From positions 4,030,001 through 4,094,000 of the forward strand of contig NZ_CP150276.1 in assembly GCF_037977235.1 (NCBI RefSeq): DNA of 64,000 nt, in the 5' to 3' direction. The DNA is from Paenibacillus sp. FSL K6-0276. Its GTDB lineage: Bacteria > Bacillota > Bacilli > Paenibacillales > Paenibacillaceae. Below are positions 1 through 7,551 of this stretch, in pieces. The notes under the pieces were generated by a model. That model was given only the letters and a program-made list of their open reading frames with translations, was not told the DNA's origin and did no database searches. The stretch's first letter is position 1. Every line of letters begins with the position of its first letter. A program made the position numbers and the translations under genes.

Positions 1-557
1 ATAAGGACAAGGTGATATTCCTCACGAGACAAATCTGCCAGCAGCTTAAGCATCGTTTTCATTGGAAAATCTTCATATGAAAACACACAAACTCCGATAA
101 CCTCTCGGTCTGTGGAGAAGCGGAAAGGGTAATGAGGTTCTTTGTAGCTGAATGCTATATCAGGTACAACTTTAACCATAGAGTGGAACTGATACTTTTC
201 AGCAATCTCCGCAGACCACTTATCCCTCAAGTAGAGTCCTTGGGTTTGCTGTAGACGCTCTCTGTACTGCTGCACTTCTTCTACCGGCCATGTCTCCTCT
301 GGGTAGAAATCAACGAACCCTACACCATACACCCATGTGGGTAGGTCGGAGAGAGCGGGCGGGAAGTAATAGTTATTGTAATGGTAAGGGGTAACTAAAT
401 CGCCACCACCAATAATCACTGCATCCACCTGGCTTATATCAACCTGCGGCGTGTAGGGAAATACTTGATCCTCCAGAAATTGTCCTGACAGGGTTTGAAG
501 AAACAGTTCATCACCGAAATTACCGTACCCGTAATAACCACACACACAAATATTCAA
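1..557 (-). CDS. Polysaccharide pyruvyl transferase family protein (3' part cut by window edge)
   Basis: The visible 185 residues begin MNICVCGYYGYGNFGDELFL, which carries the N-terminal GxxxxGNxGDE signature of the polysaccharide pyruvyl transferase (CsaB/WcaK-like) family. A glycine-rich IIGGGDLVTPYHYNN segment follows, and later WVYGVGF and a LRDKWSAE stretch, in the order seen in the family's first Rossmann half. Such enzymes add ketal pyruvate to cell-wall or exopolysaccharides, often making the ligand for S-layer (SLH) proteins. The start is a TTG at 557 preceded by AAGGAGG at 7-8 nt; no ATG fits. It begins 13 nt after the glycosyltransferase stop, so the two genes are co-transcribed. 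The C-terminal half is outside the window, so catalytic residues there cannot be judged. Confidence 0.8.
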   Translation of the reverse strand, partial: MNICVCGYYGYGNFGDELFLQTLSGQFLEDQVFPYTPQVDISQVDAVIIGGGDLVTPYHYNNYYFPPALSDLPTWVYGVGFVDFYPEETWPVEEVQQYRERLQQTQGLYLRDKWSAEIAEKYQFHSMVKVVPDIAFSYKEPHYPFRFSTDREVIGVCVFSYEDFPMKTMLKLLADLSREEYHLVL

Positions 558-570
558 GGGGGTTGCCTCC

Positions 571-2097
571 TTACGACTGAGATATTAGTGTCAATCTAGG
601 CTTTTGAATGCCGATCAGCTGCGGTTGCAATGTACTAAGATGAAAGCTTACAAGAGATCCAGCCTGCAGAATGGAGGTCACCTCGACTGATATCGTACTG
701 CTGACATAGTCCGAGTATTTGCAAACTGAACAAGGCGTACTGGAAGGCTTATTGCGGAACGTCAGCTGCCGGGGGTCCCATGTTATGCTGCTGATTCCCA
801 CTTGAACGATAATATCCATTGTGGCTGCATGCTGAGCAGAACACTCAAATTCCAGATATGCTCTTTCAAAAATCGGCAAAGTTACGCCAGATTCTATCTG
901 CAAAAAGCATTGGTATTCTCCCCTAGGCAGCTTACCAATCATGGGATAATCATCTACGAGTACTCGTGTCTCATAATAGGAATTTACCGTGCCGTGCACG
1001 AGAGGAATTAGGCTGGACACGTAGCCCTTCGCCATGGCATCCAACAACCCCGACAACTTCGCCGGAGCAGGAGATGGAGAAATAATGTCGGGACTATGTT
1101 GTTTCAGCATGGCATAAATTTGTGCAAACCGCTGCTCCCAACTGAAAGCTCTGGCGAACTGGGATAAACTGAACCGCTCCTCCTTGGAGCTTTCCAGGGC
1201 AGAGCGGACACTTTCAATGAATTCGTCGTGGTTGTCAGCAACGCTCACGAACGCCTGAAGCTTGCGTACTTCCGGAAGGTTTGTCGAAACCACTTGTTTT
1301 CCCGCTGCCAGATATTCATATACCTTAATGGGATTAGTACTCTCCGTGATACGATTGATGCGGAACGGAATGATACATACGTCCAAGTAAGATAGGATTT
1401 GAGGTAGCTCATCATAATTCCGGTAACCGAGATTAAATACGTTTGACCCTAACTGGTCACCGTCCGCACGCAACTTCGGACCGACAATGATGACTTGAGA
1501 GTTGGGAAATGCACTTGCTACCTTCCGTATTAGCTCCTCATCTACCCAAGGGGCCCAGGCACCTATATATCCGATCTTAAATTCAGCAGTTGGTGAAAGT
1601 GGATGAAGCGACTGGGTTTCCATCGACACTGCAGCGGAGAAATGGTTCCAATCACAGCCGTTCCGAATCATAGTTATGGGCTTGCCTGGGGCCTGTTGCT
1701 GCATTTTTTGCTGCAAGTGGTCCGCCGTACAGACGATCATATCAGCCAAATGAACCCAATTTTTCTCATCCGTCTCCCAATCCGGGAAATCATCAACACA
1801 GTCGTAGACGATCGTGTCCGGCTGAAAGTGGGAGGCAATCCCCAGCATTTTACTCCAAGAGGACCAATAAAGCTTCTTCTCACCGTTCAGAAGGGGAAAT
1901 AAAACCTGCATGAAGAATTCAAAATGGTTAACCACATATAAATTGGGTGCCGCTTTATACAAGACAGGTCCTTCCTTATTTTGCTTGTTAAAATAAAGGA
2001 CAGGGAAACCGTGGCTTGCGAACATGCTCATTATATGCTGCGGCCGCTGTTTCATATATTCCCAGTCTATAGTTGGCGGATAGATAACAATCGCCAT
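571..2097 (-). CDS. Family-4-type glycosyltransferase with C-terminal DNRLRE-like beta-sandwich domain
   Basis: 508 residues. The N-terminal half opens MAIVIYPPTIDWEYMKQRPQ; the RPQH motif near residue 18 resembles TuaH-like wall glycosyltransferases. The GT-B C-terminal lobe has KIGYIGA (174-180), QVIIVGP (201-207), and the nucleotide-sugar E-x7-E region ESTNPIKVYEYLAAGKQVVS (252-271). After residue about 345 comes a segment not found in ordinary GT4 enzymes. Residues 373-505 read like a DNRLRE/CBM-type beta sandwich: ERAYLEFE, then SSITWDPRQLTFRNKPSS, then a serine/valine strand, GSLVSFHL and PRLTL. No signal peptide is visible, so it is probably cytoplasmic and works on a lipid-linked or protein acceptor. 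It is the first gene of an operon with the downstream pyruvyl transferase, and is divergent from the repeat protein at 2309. Confidence 0.8.
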   Translation of the reverse strand: MAIVIYPPTIDWEYMKQRPQHIMSMFASHGFPVLYFNKQNKEGPVLYKAAPNLYVVNHFEFFMQVLFPLLNGEKKLYWSSWSKMLGIASHFQPDTIVYDCVDDFPDWETDEKNWVHLADMIVCTADHLQQKMQQQAPGKPITMIRNGCDWNHFSAAVSMETQSLHPLSPTAEFKIGYIGAWAPWVDEELIRKVASAFPNSQVIIVGPKLRADGDQLGSNVFNLGYRNYDELPQILSYLDVCIIPFRINRITESTNPIKVYEYLAAGKQVVSTNLPEVRKLQAFVSVADNHDEFIESVRSALESSKEERFSLSQFARAFSWEQRFAQIYAMLKQHSPDIISPSPAPAKLSGLLDAMAKGYVSSLIPLVHGTVNSYYETRVLVDDYPMIGKLPRGEYQCFLQIESGVTLPIFERAYLEFECSAQHAATMDIIVQVGISSITWDPRQLTFRNKPSSTPCSVCKYSDYVSSTISVEVTSILQAGSLVSFHLSTLQPQLIGIQKPRLTLISQS

Positions 2098-2308
2098 GAG
2101 TTAGCTTCACCTTCTAGTCCTATATTTTGTAATTTAGACTTGCATCCAATCTATTATAGTAAGCACGGAGCGATTTAGTTATAGACAAAGTCATCATCTT
2201 TGACCGACTGATGGCATTAGCCTTTATTTCAAAATATGGATGATTGACCATGCCAACTCTTAAAAAACTGAGTAAGATACACTGATCATTCTAGGAGGTG
2301 CCTATATA

Positions 2309-3064
2309 TTGATAAAGAAAACGAGTCGCCCCAGGAAAAAGCATCTCGTGAAAAAGAGAAAACAGATTATTATCCGTAAATGTACACGCCGCAGTAGATC
2401 AATCATTCATTTCCCTTCTTGCAAGCGGCCGAAAATCAATGTTGCCACTCCGAATGTGGAGCTGACCCAGCCCTCTCCCATTGTGATTCCGGCTCCGGTC
2501 GTCAATGTTCCAACGTCCCCGCCACCTCACATTCATGTGGCCGCACCTAATGTAGAGCTGACCCAGCCGTCTCCTATCGTGATTCCAGCTCCAGTCGTCA
2601 ATGTTCCAGCATGCCTACCGCCTCACATTCATGTGGCCGCACCTAATGTAGAGTTAACCCAGCCGTCTCCTATCGTAATTCCAGCTCCAATCGTCAATGT
2701 TCCAGCATGCCCGCCGCCTCACATTCATGTGGCCGCACCCAATGTAGAGCTGACCCAGCCGTCCCCCATCGTGATTCCGGCTCCGATCGTCAATGTGACT
2801 ACACCGGAAAGTTCGTGTGAGACAGAACTTCGGTCGAACCTGCTGCGGTTTGTCGGTGATGTTATCGAGGTTATTGATTCAGGGGGATCAAGCGCTAACG
2901 GCAATCCGCCAAACCAGATCGGTGTTCTGGAATCGGTAGGGCATGGCACTTTCGTTATTCGTCCTACTGTCGGCAACCCCGAAGCAGCTCAAGTCGTCTT
3001 TTATTCGATTCGACATATCACCGGATTCCGACCAAATGTTACTGTCCCTGCCCGGAACCGATAG
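2309..3064 (+). CDS. Basic Pro/Val-rich repeat protein, probably a spore-coat or surface matrix protein
   Basis: 251 residues in three parts. Residues 1-44 are strongly basic (RPRKKHLVKKRK, CTRRSRS). Residues 45-163 hold 3.7 copies of a 32-residue unit of the form VAAPNVELTQPSPIVIPAPV followed by VNVPACPPPHIH. Residues 168-251 form a compact acidic-to-neutral tail (LRSNLLRFVGDVIEVID, GVLESVGHGTFVIRP, VVFYSIRHITGF) whose strand pattern resembles small DUF2642-type spore-coat domains. There is no signal peptide or transmembrane segment. Start is TTG 2309 with AGGAGGTG 8 nt upstream. A rho-independent hairpin follows at about 3100. The coat or surface role is inferred from composition and from the neighbouring polymer-modifying enzymes; no family is firmly recognised. 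Confidence 0.7.
   Translation: MIKKTSRPRKKHLVKKRKQIIIRKCTRRSRSIIHFPSCKRPKINVATPNVELTQPSPIVIPAPVVNVPTSPPPHIHVAAPNVELTQPSPIVIPAPVVNVPACLPPHIHVAAPNVELTQPSPIVIPAPIVNVPACPPPHIHVAAPNVELTQPSPIVIPAPIVNVTTPESSCETELRSNLLRFVGDVIEVIDSGGSSANGNPPNQIGVLESVGHGTFVIRPTVGNPEAAQVVFYSIRHITGFRPNVTVPARNR
2441..2797 (+). repeat. 96-bp tandem repeat, 3.7 copies, inside the repeat protein gene
   Basis: Units begin at 2441, 2537, 2633 and 2729 and encode 32 residues each (V-A-A/T-P-N-V-E-L-T-Q...P-P-P-H-I-H). Copies differ mostly at silent or conservative positions (gtc/atc for Val/Ile; tcc, tgc for Ser/Cys). The last unit stops at about residue 163. The near identity of the DNA suggests recent expansion or homogenisation by recombination. 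Confidence 0.9.
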
Positions 3065-3098
3065 GCTAACGCCCACAGAAAAGAGCTACCTTGAACTG

Positions 3099-3150
3099 TG
3101 ATCCACAAGAAAGATACTTTGCAAAAAGTGACTTTCTTGTGGGTCTTTTG
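3099..3150 (+). terminator. Rho-independent terminator after the repeat protein
   Basis: CCACAAGAAAG (3102-3112) pairs perfectly with CTTTCTTGTGG (3132-3142), extended by GA/TC pairs on the outside and ACTTT/AAAGT inside, followed by CTTTTGTGTTTT. It lies 35 bp after the repeat-protein stop. Confidence 0.75.
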
Positions 3151-3188
3151 TGTTTTAATCAGAGTCACTTCACTCTGATTAGGTCATG

Positions 3189-3426
3189 CATTATACGCAT
3201 CCTGAAACTCAGATCCAAATCCAACAGACAGGGTTTCAACAATCCATATCCGCAAAGGGAACTGCTGGGACAATACTTCGATGGACTCATTCTTTTGGCA
3301 CATGAAAGATGTGTTACGGAGTATATCACCAACTACAACTCCGAGCGATATCAGAGGACATTAAAAAAGATGACTCCTTCAGAAGTCATCTCATTGCCGG
3401 CTTGGTCTCCGGGGTCTTTCTTTTAA
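3189..3426 (+). pseudogene. IS3-family transposase OrfB, C-terminal remnant (frameshifted, internally deleted)
   Basis: Three pieces in different frames match the order of the DDE integrase core of IS3 OrfB proteins. HYTHPETQ begins at 3189. HIRKGNCWDNTSMDSFFWHM, with the conserved GNCWDNAPMESFF-like segment, spans about 3240-3310. TEYITNYNSERYQRTLKKMT followed by PSE, the usual Y-N-x-x-R-x-Q-x2-L-x3-P motif, lies around 3316-3385. A frameshift separates the first two, and about 30 residues are missing between the second and third. It is not expected to make active transposase. Confidence 0.75.
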
Positions 3427-3484
3427 ACTGTCCACAAAGCGGGTCACAGTTCCCCCCTTTAGGGGAGGCAATAGCTTTTTATTA

Positions 3485-4054
3485 TCAATTCATTTCTTGA
3501 ATTTCTAATATCTGATCAATCTTCTCTTTTGCCCCTTCCCAGGAGGTCAATAGTGGAAAGGCATGTTGTTCACGGGCTCTCAAATTCCATGGATGTGGAA
3601 TGCAGAGCACCTTCCTTCCGTCCTGCATTGCAGGAACTAGGTTGTGAACCCCGTCATCGATCAGAAGATCATAATTAATAAGATTCTTTCGCTTGCAAGA
3701 GAAAAAATTTTCAAAGGGAATAAACGGCATATGCTTCTGTAGCCAGTTCCATTTTTCAACAACTGCCTTGGGCTGGGCTGCCGTAACGATAATAACATCA
3801 TAAGCGTTGTGTAGCTTCTCCATTTCTCCTACAACATGCTCGTCGAACAATTCAAGTTCCTCATATAGACCAGGTCGCCCATAGAATACATCTTGTGTAC
3901 AATCCGGATGACGTAAATGATCCGTATTCCAATCAAGCATCTCCTCGTACTTCAGCAAATGCGTGGGGAAATCGTTGTTGTTATGGTATATAGCTCGTTT
4001 GACTAGATGGCATATCGTGTCATCCATATCAACTGCAATTATTGGCTTTCTCAT
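3485..4054 (-). CDS. 5'(3')-deoxyribonucleotidase-like HAD phosphatase
   Basis: 189 residues, the usual length of the NT5C/YorS-type pyrimidine 5'(3')-deoxyribonucleotidases. HAD motif I is AVDMDDT (nucleophile D9, acid/base D11). Motif II is the VIIVTAA segment. Motif III/IV is the K in CKRKNLINYDLLIDDGVHNL, with the acidic LIDD pair. The cap contains the DVFYGRPGLYEELELFDE segment typical of the family. The product would dephosphorylate deoxynucleoside monophosphates and so limit dNTP pools; it is cytoplasmic. It is a single gene on the minus strand with no obvious operon partner. Confidence 0.8.
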   Translation of the reverse strand: MRKPIIAVDMDDTICHLVKRAIYHNNNDFPTHLLKYEEMLDWNTDHLRHPDCTQDVFYGRPGLYEELELFDEHVVGEMEKLHNAYDVIIVTAAQPKAVVEKWNWLQKHMPFIPFENFFSCKRKNLINYDLLIDDGVHNLVPAMQDGRKVLCIPHPWNLRAREQHAFPLLTSWEGAKEKIDQILEIQEMN

Positions 4055-4141
4055 CTGTGTCCCCCATAAGTTTTTTTATATCATGATTTAAGTATACACA
4101 CTCAAATTACTGTTAACGCCTTGAGTTAGTTAAATTTCTGG

Positions 4142-4339
4142 TTAATATTTTTTAAAAGTCTCTACGCATTTTTGACAGATACAGGCTTTACCTCTTAGTT
4201 CTATAGGTACCCGTTCTTGTAGTTCTGTAGGAATTTCCGTATGAAAACACCAACAGTCACCACTGTCAGCACCACAATGATTTAATTCTTTACATATGGG
4301 ACAATACCGTTGTTCATCATGTTTATTCCTCATATCCAA
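4142..4339 (-). CDS. Cysteine-rich CWC family small protein
   Basis: 65 residues with eight cysteines: CPICKELNHCGADSGDCWCF, then CICQKCVETFKKY at the end. The CP-x-C...N-x-C...CWC pattern is that of the cysteine-rich CWC family, probable zinc-binding proteins of unknown function. Start is TTG at 4339 with AGGGGAG about 9 nt upstream. An in-frame ATG at 4333 is the alternative and would have longer spacing (15 nt). Confidence 0.7.
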   Translation of the reverse strand: MDMRNKHDEQRYCPICKELNHCGADSGDCWCFHTEIPTELQERVPIELRGKACICQKCVETFKKY

Positions 4340-4386
4340 AGCTTCTACTCCCCTTAGATTACTAACCTATTTCGCATCTTCGTCAT

Positions 4387-4530
4387 TTACTTTTCTTTGA
4401 AATTTAAATTATTTATTATTAGTATAATGGAAAACAAAATTAATAAAACATATCCAACTAATGACAAAAAATCAGTAATTAAAACAAACAACTCACCAAA
4501 TACACTTCCTCCATAACCACCTCTGAACAT
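4387..4530 (-). CDS. Possible 47-residue glycine/membrane peptide
   Basis: An open frame reads MFRGGYGGSVFGELFVLITD and continues FLSLVGYVLLILFSIILIIN to a lysine-containing end, giving one strongly hydrophobic helix of about 28 residues after a Gly-rich start. The Gly-Tyr-Gly start with a single transmembrane helix recalls small sporulation membrane proteins (YjcZ type), but there is no clear match. The Shine-Dalgarno AGGAGG lies 18 nt before this ATG and directly before an out-of-frame ATG, so translation is uncertain. It could be a slightly broken gene. The rest of 4531-4687 shows nothing else. Confidence 0.3.
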   Translation of the reverse strand: MFRGGYGGSVFGELFVLITDFLSLVGYVLLILFSIILIINNLNFKEK

Positions 4531-4687
4531 TCCAAGTTTAGCGTCATCCCTCCTATAGATCTCTGCAATTCCGGAACATCTACTCTATTCGCGCTTGTGA
4601 ACTCGTTATTCTTGCATTAAGATAGTGAAACATTAGGGGTACCTATAGAGTGTTCTATGGAACTCAAACAGGAGGAGATATGAACAG

Positions 4688-5233
4688 ATGAAAGTTAAAC
4701 ATCATGGCTTTCTAGATACCATACATACTGACCTTCTTGCCATCAAGGAACTTGTATATAACCCTTGCAAATTCAATTGCTCTCCACCTATTCTTGAGCC
4801 ACAAAATGAAGAATATGGAGCTTATGTATTTAACTTAAACGCACTATCTATTAGATTTCGTGTGGCAAAAATCACGCCGACAAAGGTCGGACAGTTTGTG
4901 ACGTTATGGGAGAGAAGTGGAGATGGCCCCATCCAACCCTATGACGTATCAGATCAAGTTGATTACTACGTGATAAGTACACGAAAAGAGAATCACTTTG
5001 GCCAATTTATATTTCCAAAAGCTGTCCTAGGAGATCGTGATGTACTGTCCGACAGAGGTGAAGGTGGGAAAAGAGCAATGCGAGTCTACCCACCTTGGGA
5101 TAGTCCTACGAGTACACAAGCTCAAAAAACACAAAAATGGCAGTCTGAATATTTCTTAGAGATACCAATAAATAAGCCTGTAGATTTCCTTCGCGCGCAA
5201 ATGCTTTACGGTTTCCCCGTTAATCCCCTATGA
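4688..5233 (+). CDS. mepB: MepB family protein
   Basis: 181 residues, close to the length of staphylococcal MepB. Recognised by EYGAYVFNLN, then SIRFRVAKITPTKVGQFVTL (residues about 55-74), FIFPKAVLGDRDVLS, GGKRAMRVYPPWDSP and QAQKTQKWQSEYF, which follow the family pattern along its whole length. The family is of unknown biochemical function; in Staphylococcus aureus it is encoded with the MepR/MepA multidrug efflux genes. Here neither a MATE transporter nor a MarR gene is next to it. AGGAGGAG ends about 10 nt before the ATG. Downstream, a loose hairpin (ATCACCGC.../...GGTGAT, 5234-5272) may terminate it. Confidence 0.75.
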   Translation: MKVKHHGFLDTIHTDLLAIKELVYNPCKFNCSPPILEPQNEEYGAYVFNLNALSIRFRVAKITPTKVGQFVTLWERSGDGPIQPYDVSDQVDYYVISTRKENHFGQFIFPKAVLGDRDVLSDRGEGGKRAMRVYPPWDSPTSTQAQKTQKWQSEYFLEIPINKPVDFLRAQMLYGFPVNPL

Positions 5234-5368
5234 TCACCGCTTCTGGATATTTAATTATAAGAGCGGCTTGGTGATTTCATTCCTCTTGCTGGTCAGCAGA
5301 AGGCAGAATCAATCGTGCCTTCTCTTCCCCTTCTTTTTGTCCCTTCATCAATTTATCCCCCTAATTGG

Positions 5369-5429
5369 TTGACATGCACAGCATCAGGAAATAAAATATA
5401 AACAAACATATGAACAATCATTCATATGT
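5369..5429 (+). promoter_or_regulatory. SigmaA promoter with perfect palindromic operator
   Basis: TTGACA (5369-5374), a 17-nt spacer and TAAAAT (5392-5397) make a near-consensus promoter. The expected transcription start is around 5404. Immediately downstream, ACATATGAA (5406-5414) and TTCATATGT (5421-5429) form a perfect 9-bp inverted repeat with a 6-bp spacer, the size and placement of a TetR- or PadR-type operator that would block initiation. No regulator gene is adjacent. Confidence 0.65.
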
Positions 5430-5450
5430 ATTAGTGAGGAGGAAATTACT

Positions 5451-6059
5451 ATGAGCAATCTAAAAAATATCCTATCCTTGATTCTTTTCTCCATTTTCCT
5501 TATTTCTTACCTTTTGAAGCTCGTTATACTATACAAGAAGAACCATATTAATGGAAACGTATTAGCTAAAGGAAAAAAGCTATCTAAGATCCATTTTACC
5601 GAGCTATTCGTTAAGACTACTACTTTTTTATGGGGTGCAACATGGTTTGCGTTTTCCTTAGCAGAGTCTTTCATAGTTACACTAATAGGCGAACAGTTTG
5701 ATAATCCCGTGATTCACTTTATCGGCGTTGGTGTAGTGGCCCTCGGATGTTCCATTTTCATTCAAGCAATGATTGCCATGCGCACTTCATGGAGAGTTGG
5801 GATTGATAAGACTACTGTAACAAAACTCATCACGCACAGTATATATAAATATAGTAGAAACGCCGCATTTATCGGCTTTGATCTCATGTTTCTGGGATTG
5901 TATCTTATGTATCCAAATATATTAACACTTATTATATTCATTCTTAACATTGTCGCCATTCATTTACTTATTCTACAGGAAGAGCAGCACTTAAAGTCCG
6001 TATTCGGAGATGAATATATTCAATATTGTAATAATACACCTAGATATATTTTATTTTGA
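5451..6059 (+). CDS. Integral membrane methyltransferase of the ICMT/PEMT family
   Basis: 202 residues with about five hydrophobic helices (residues 5-27, 55-80, 86-108, 130-150, 150-170). The C-terminal SAM-binding signature of the isoprenylcysteine carboxyl methyltransferase/phospholipid methyltransferase fold is present: HSIYKYSRNAAFIGFD around 140-155, then LLILQEEQHLKSVFGDEYIQ and RYILF at the end. The substrate is unknown (a lipid or hydrophobic small molecule is likely). The usual RNP is RNA here. AGGAGGAAATT precedes the ATG. Expression should be controlled by the palindrome overlapping its transcription start. Confidence 0.75.
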   Translation: MSNLKNILSLILFSIFLISYLLKLVILYKKNHINGNVLAKGKKLSKIHFTELFVKTTTFLWGATWFAFSLAESFIVTLIGEQFDNPVIHFIGVGVVALGCSIFIQAMIAMRTSWRVGIDKTTVTKLITHSIYKYSRNAAFIGFDLMFLGLYLMYPNILTLIIFILNIVAIHLLILQEEQHLKSVFGDEYIQYCNNTPRYILF

Positions 6060-6103
6060 AACCTTACCTACTGCAAATCAGAAAATTCAAAAGCACGCTA
6101 CAC

Positions 6104-6155
6104 TTTACATTTTTTACAAGTTCAGAAAACATTCTCTTAATGTAATTACTATAGT
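6104..6155 (+). promoter_or_regulatory. Possible PhoP boxes and -10 of the alkaline phosphatase gene
   Basis: Two TTTACA hexamers (6104-6109, 6113-6118) and a weaker TTCAGA (6121-6126) resemble TTAACA-type PhoP half-sites, followed by a TATAGT -10 (6150-6155) about 33 bp before the start codon. The 3-nt gap between the hexamers is shorter than the usual 4-6, so this is tentative. Confidence 0.35.
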
Positions 6156-6188
6156 ATGAGGTTGTAAACATACATTAGGAGGGAAATT

Positions 6189-7457
6189 ATGAAATCACCG
6201 AAAAAGTACGTCGTTAAAACGGCAATTGTAGCGACTGCGGCAACTGCTCTCTTCGTTTCAAACGTAGTCACTACGCAATCACCTAATCATGCCAATGCAG
6301 CTTCATCAAACACACGAAATGTGATTCTGTTTGTCGGTGACGGTATGGGAACTGCCCAACGCAATGCCATCCGCCTGGCTACAGTAGGTGAAAAAGGAAA
6401 TCTAGCTATGGATTCTATGCCATATGCTGGACTAATTCATACAAGCTCCACTGTCCCTGTTACGGATTCAGCTGCTTCAGCCACAGCTTATGCCAGTGGG
6501 CTCAAGACTTATAATGGAGCCATCGGAATGAATGCAGATAAAAAGTCCGTCCAAACCATTATGGAATATGCAAAATCAGCAGGTAAATCTACAGGTGTTG
6601 TAACTACCAGTCAAATTACTGACGCTACAGGCGCCGCTTTCGGTGCTCACGTTGAAGATCGCTCCAAACAAAGTGACATCGCTCTGCAACTTCTGACCAA
6701 GAGTAAAGTTGACGTTCTTCTCGGCGGAGGCGAAGATTTCTGGTATCCGGTAGGAAATCCCGGTACATTCGCAGATGAGCCTGCTGAAGATCCTTCAGAG
6801 AAGAGTAAAGGTACGCAAGGCAATCTTGTAGACAAAGCTAAACAGCTTGGATACACCTATGTAACGAACAAAGCAGATATGCAAAAAGCAAAAGACGGCA
6901 AGCTTCTTGGGCTATTTGCAAACGAGGAAATGTTCCAGCAAAAACCAGAGGGTGAAGGAGATATCTACAACCCGGTTGTATCCCTGCCTGAAATGACGAA
7001 AAAAGCGATAGACACGCTTGCAGCAAATAAAAAGGGATTTTTCCTAATGGTTGAAGAAGAAGGTACTGACGAATTTGCACACCAAAACAATGCCAAAATG
7101 ACGATTAAAGCGGGGCAAGAATTGGATAAGTCCGTACAGGTTGCAAGAGATTTCGCTAAAAAGAATCCTGATACCCTTGTCTTAGTTCTCGCCGATCATG
7201 AAACTGGTGGTTTCTCTATTGAAGCCGTAGACGCTGAAGATGAATCAGGTGACGGCATTTCCAAAGAAGATGGTCCGTTTGCCATCGCTAACTCCAAGCA
7301 GAATTTCGTTGTAGACTGGACGACTTCAGGTCATACAGCAGTGGATATTCCTATTACAGCCATGGGCAAAAACGCTCAGTTGTTTACTGGAGTATACGAA
7401 AATACTGAAGTATTCACTAAGGTCATGCAAGCCATGGGCTTTAAAGTGACAAAATAA
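6189..7457 (+). CDS. Secreted alkaline phosphatase (PhoA family)
   Basis: 422 residues. A signal peptide of about 38 residues (MKSPKKYVVKTAIVATAATA, ending ANAAS) sends it out of the cell. The mature protein has the alkaline phosphatase core: NVILFVGDGMG with metal-ligand D51, VTDSAASATA with nucleophile S94, the EEEGTDEFAHQNN metal ligands, LADHETGG and the final SGHTA histidine. It hydrolyses phosphomonoesters to release phosphate and in Bacillales is normally switched on by PhoPR on phosphate starvation. The ribosome site is TTAGGAGGG 7-8 nt before ATG. It is monocistronic, ending in a strong terminator. Confidence 0.92.
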   Translation: MKSPKKYVVKTAIVATAATALFVSNVVTTQSPNHANAASSNTRNVILFVGDGMGTAQRNAIRLATVGEKGNLAMDSMPYAGLIHTSSTVPVTDSAASATAYASGLKTYNGAIGMNADKKSVQTIMEYAKSAGKSTGVVTTSQITDATGAAFGAHVEDRSKQSDIALQLLTKSKVDVLLGGGEDFWYPVGNPGTFADEPAEDPSEKSKGTQGNLVDKAKQLGYTYVTNKADMQKAKDGKLLGLFANEEMFQQKPEGEGDIYNPVVSLPEMTKKAIDTLAANKKGFFLMVEEEGTDEFAHQNNAKMTIKAGQELDKSVQVARDFAKKNPDTLVLVLADHETGGFSIEAVDAEDESGDGISKEDGPFAIANSKQNFVVDWTTSGHTAVDIPITAMGKNAQLFTGVYENTEVFTKVMQAMGFKVTK

Positions 7458-7474
7458 CTTCGAACGGAACGCGT

Positions 7475-7507
7475 GACTAGCCAGAAATTTCTGGTTAGTC
7501 TTTTTTA
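7475..7507 (+). terminator. Terminator of the alkaline phosphatase gene
   Basis: GACTAGCCAGAAA pairs with TTTCTGGTTAGTC (13 bp, one G-T pair, almost no loop), followed by TTTTTTATTT. Confidence 0.85.
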
Positions 7508-7551
7508 TTTAAAATTCATAAAAGTGTTATGTAGTAAATGTTCTCAATCAA

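Larger units (their letters stand above)
3093..3452 (+). mobile_element. Decayed IS3-family insertion sequence remnant
   Basis: GAACTGTGATCC at 3093-3104 and GGGTCACAGTTC at 3441-3452 form an 11-of-12 inverted repeat around a degenerate IS3 orfB tail. The element is only about 360 bp, so most of the IS (orfA and the first two thirds of orfB) is gone. No target duplication is obvious. The left repeat overlaps the terminator hairpin, so either feature may have been recruited from the other. Confidence 0.5.

Noticed and set aside
5285..5362. Minus-strand 23-codon frame MKGQKEGEEKARLILPSADQ
   Set aside because: It has a plausible GGGGGA upstream but low complexity and no hydrophobic or family signal; too weak to call a gene.
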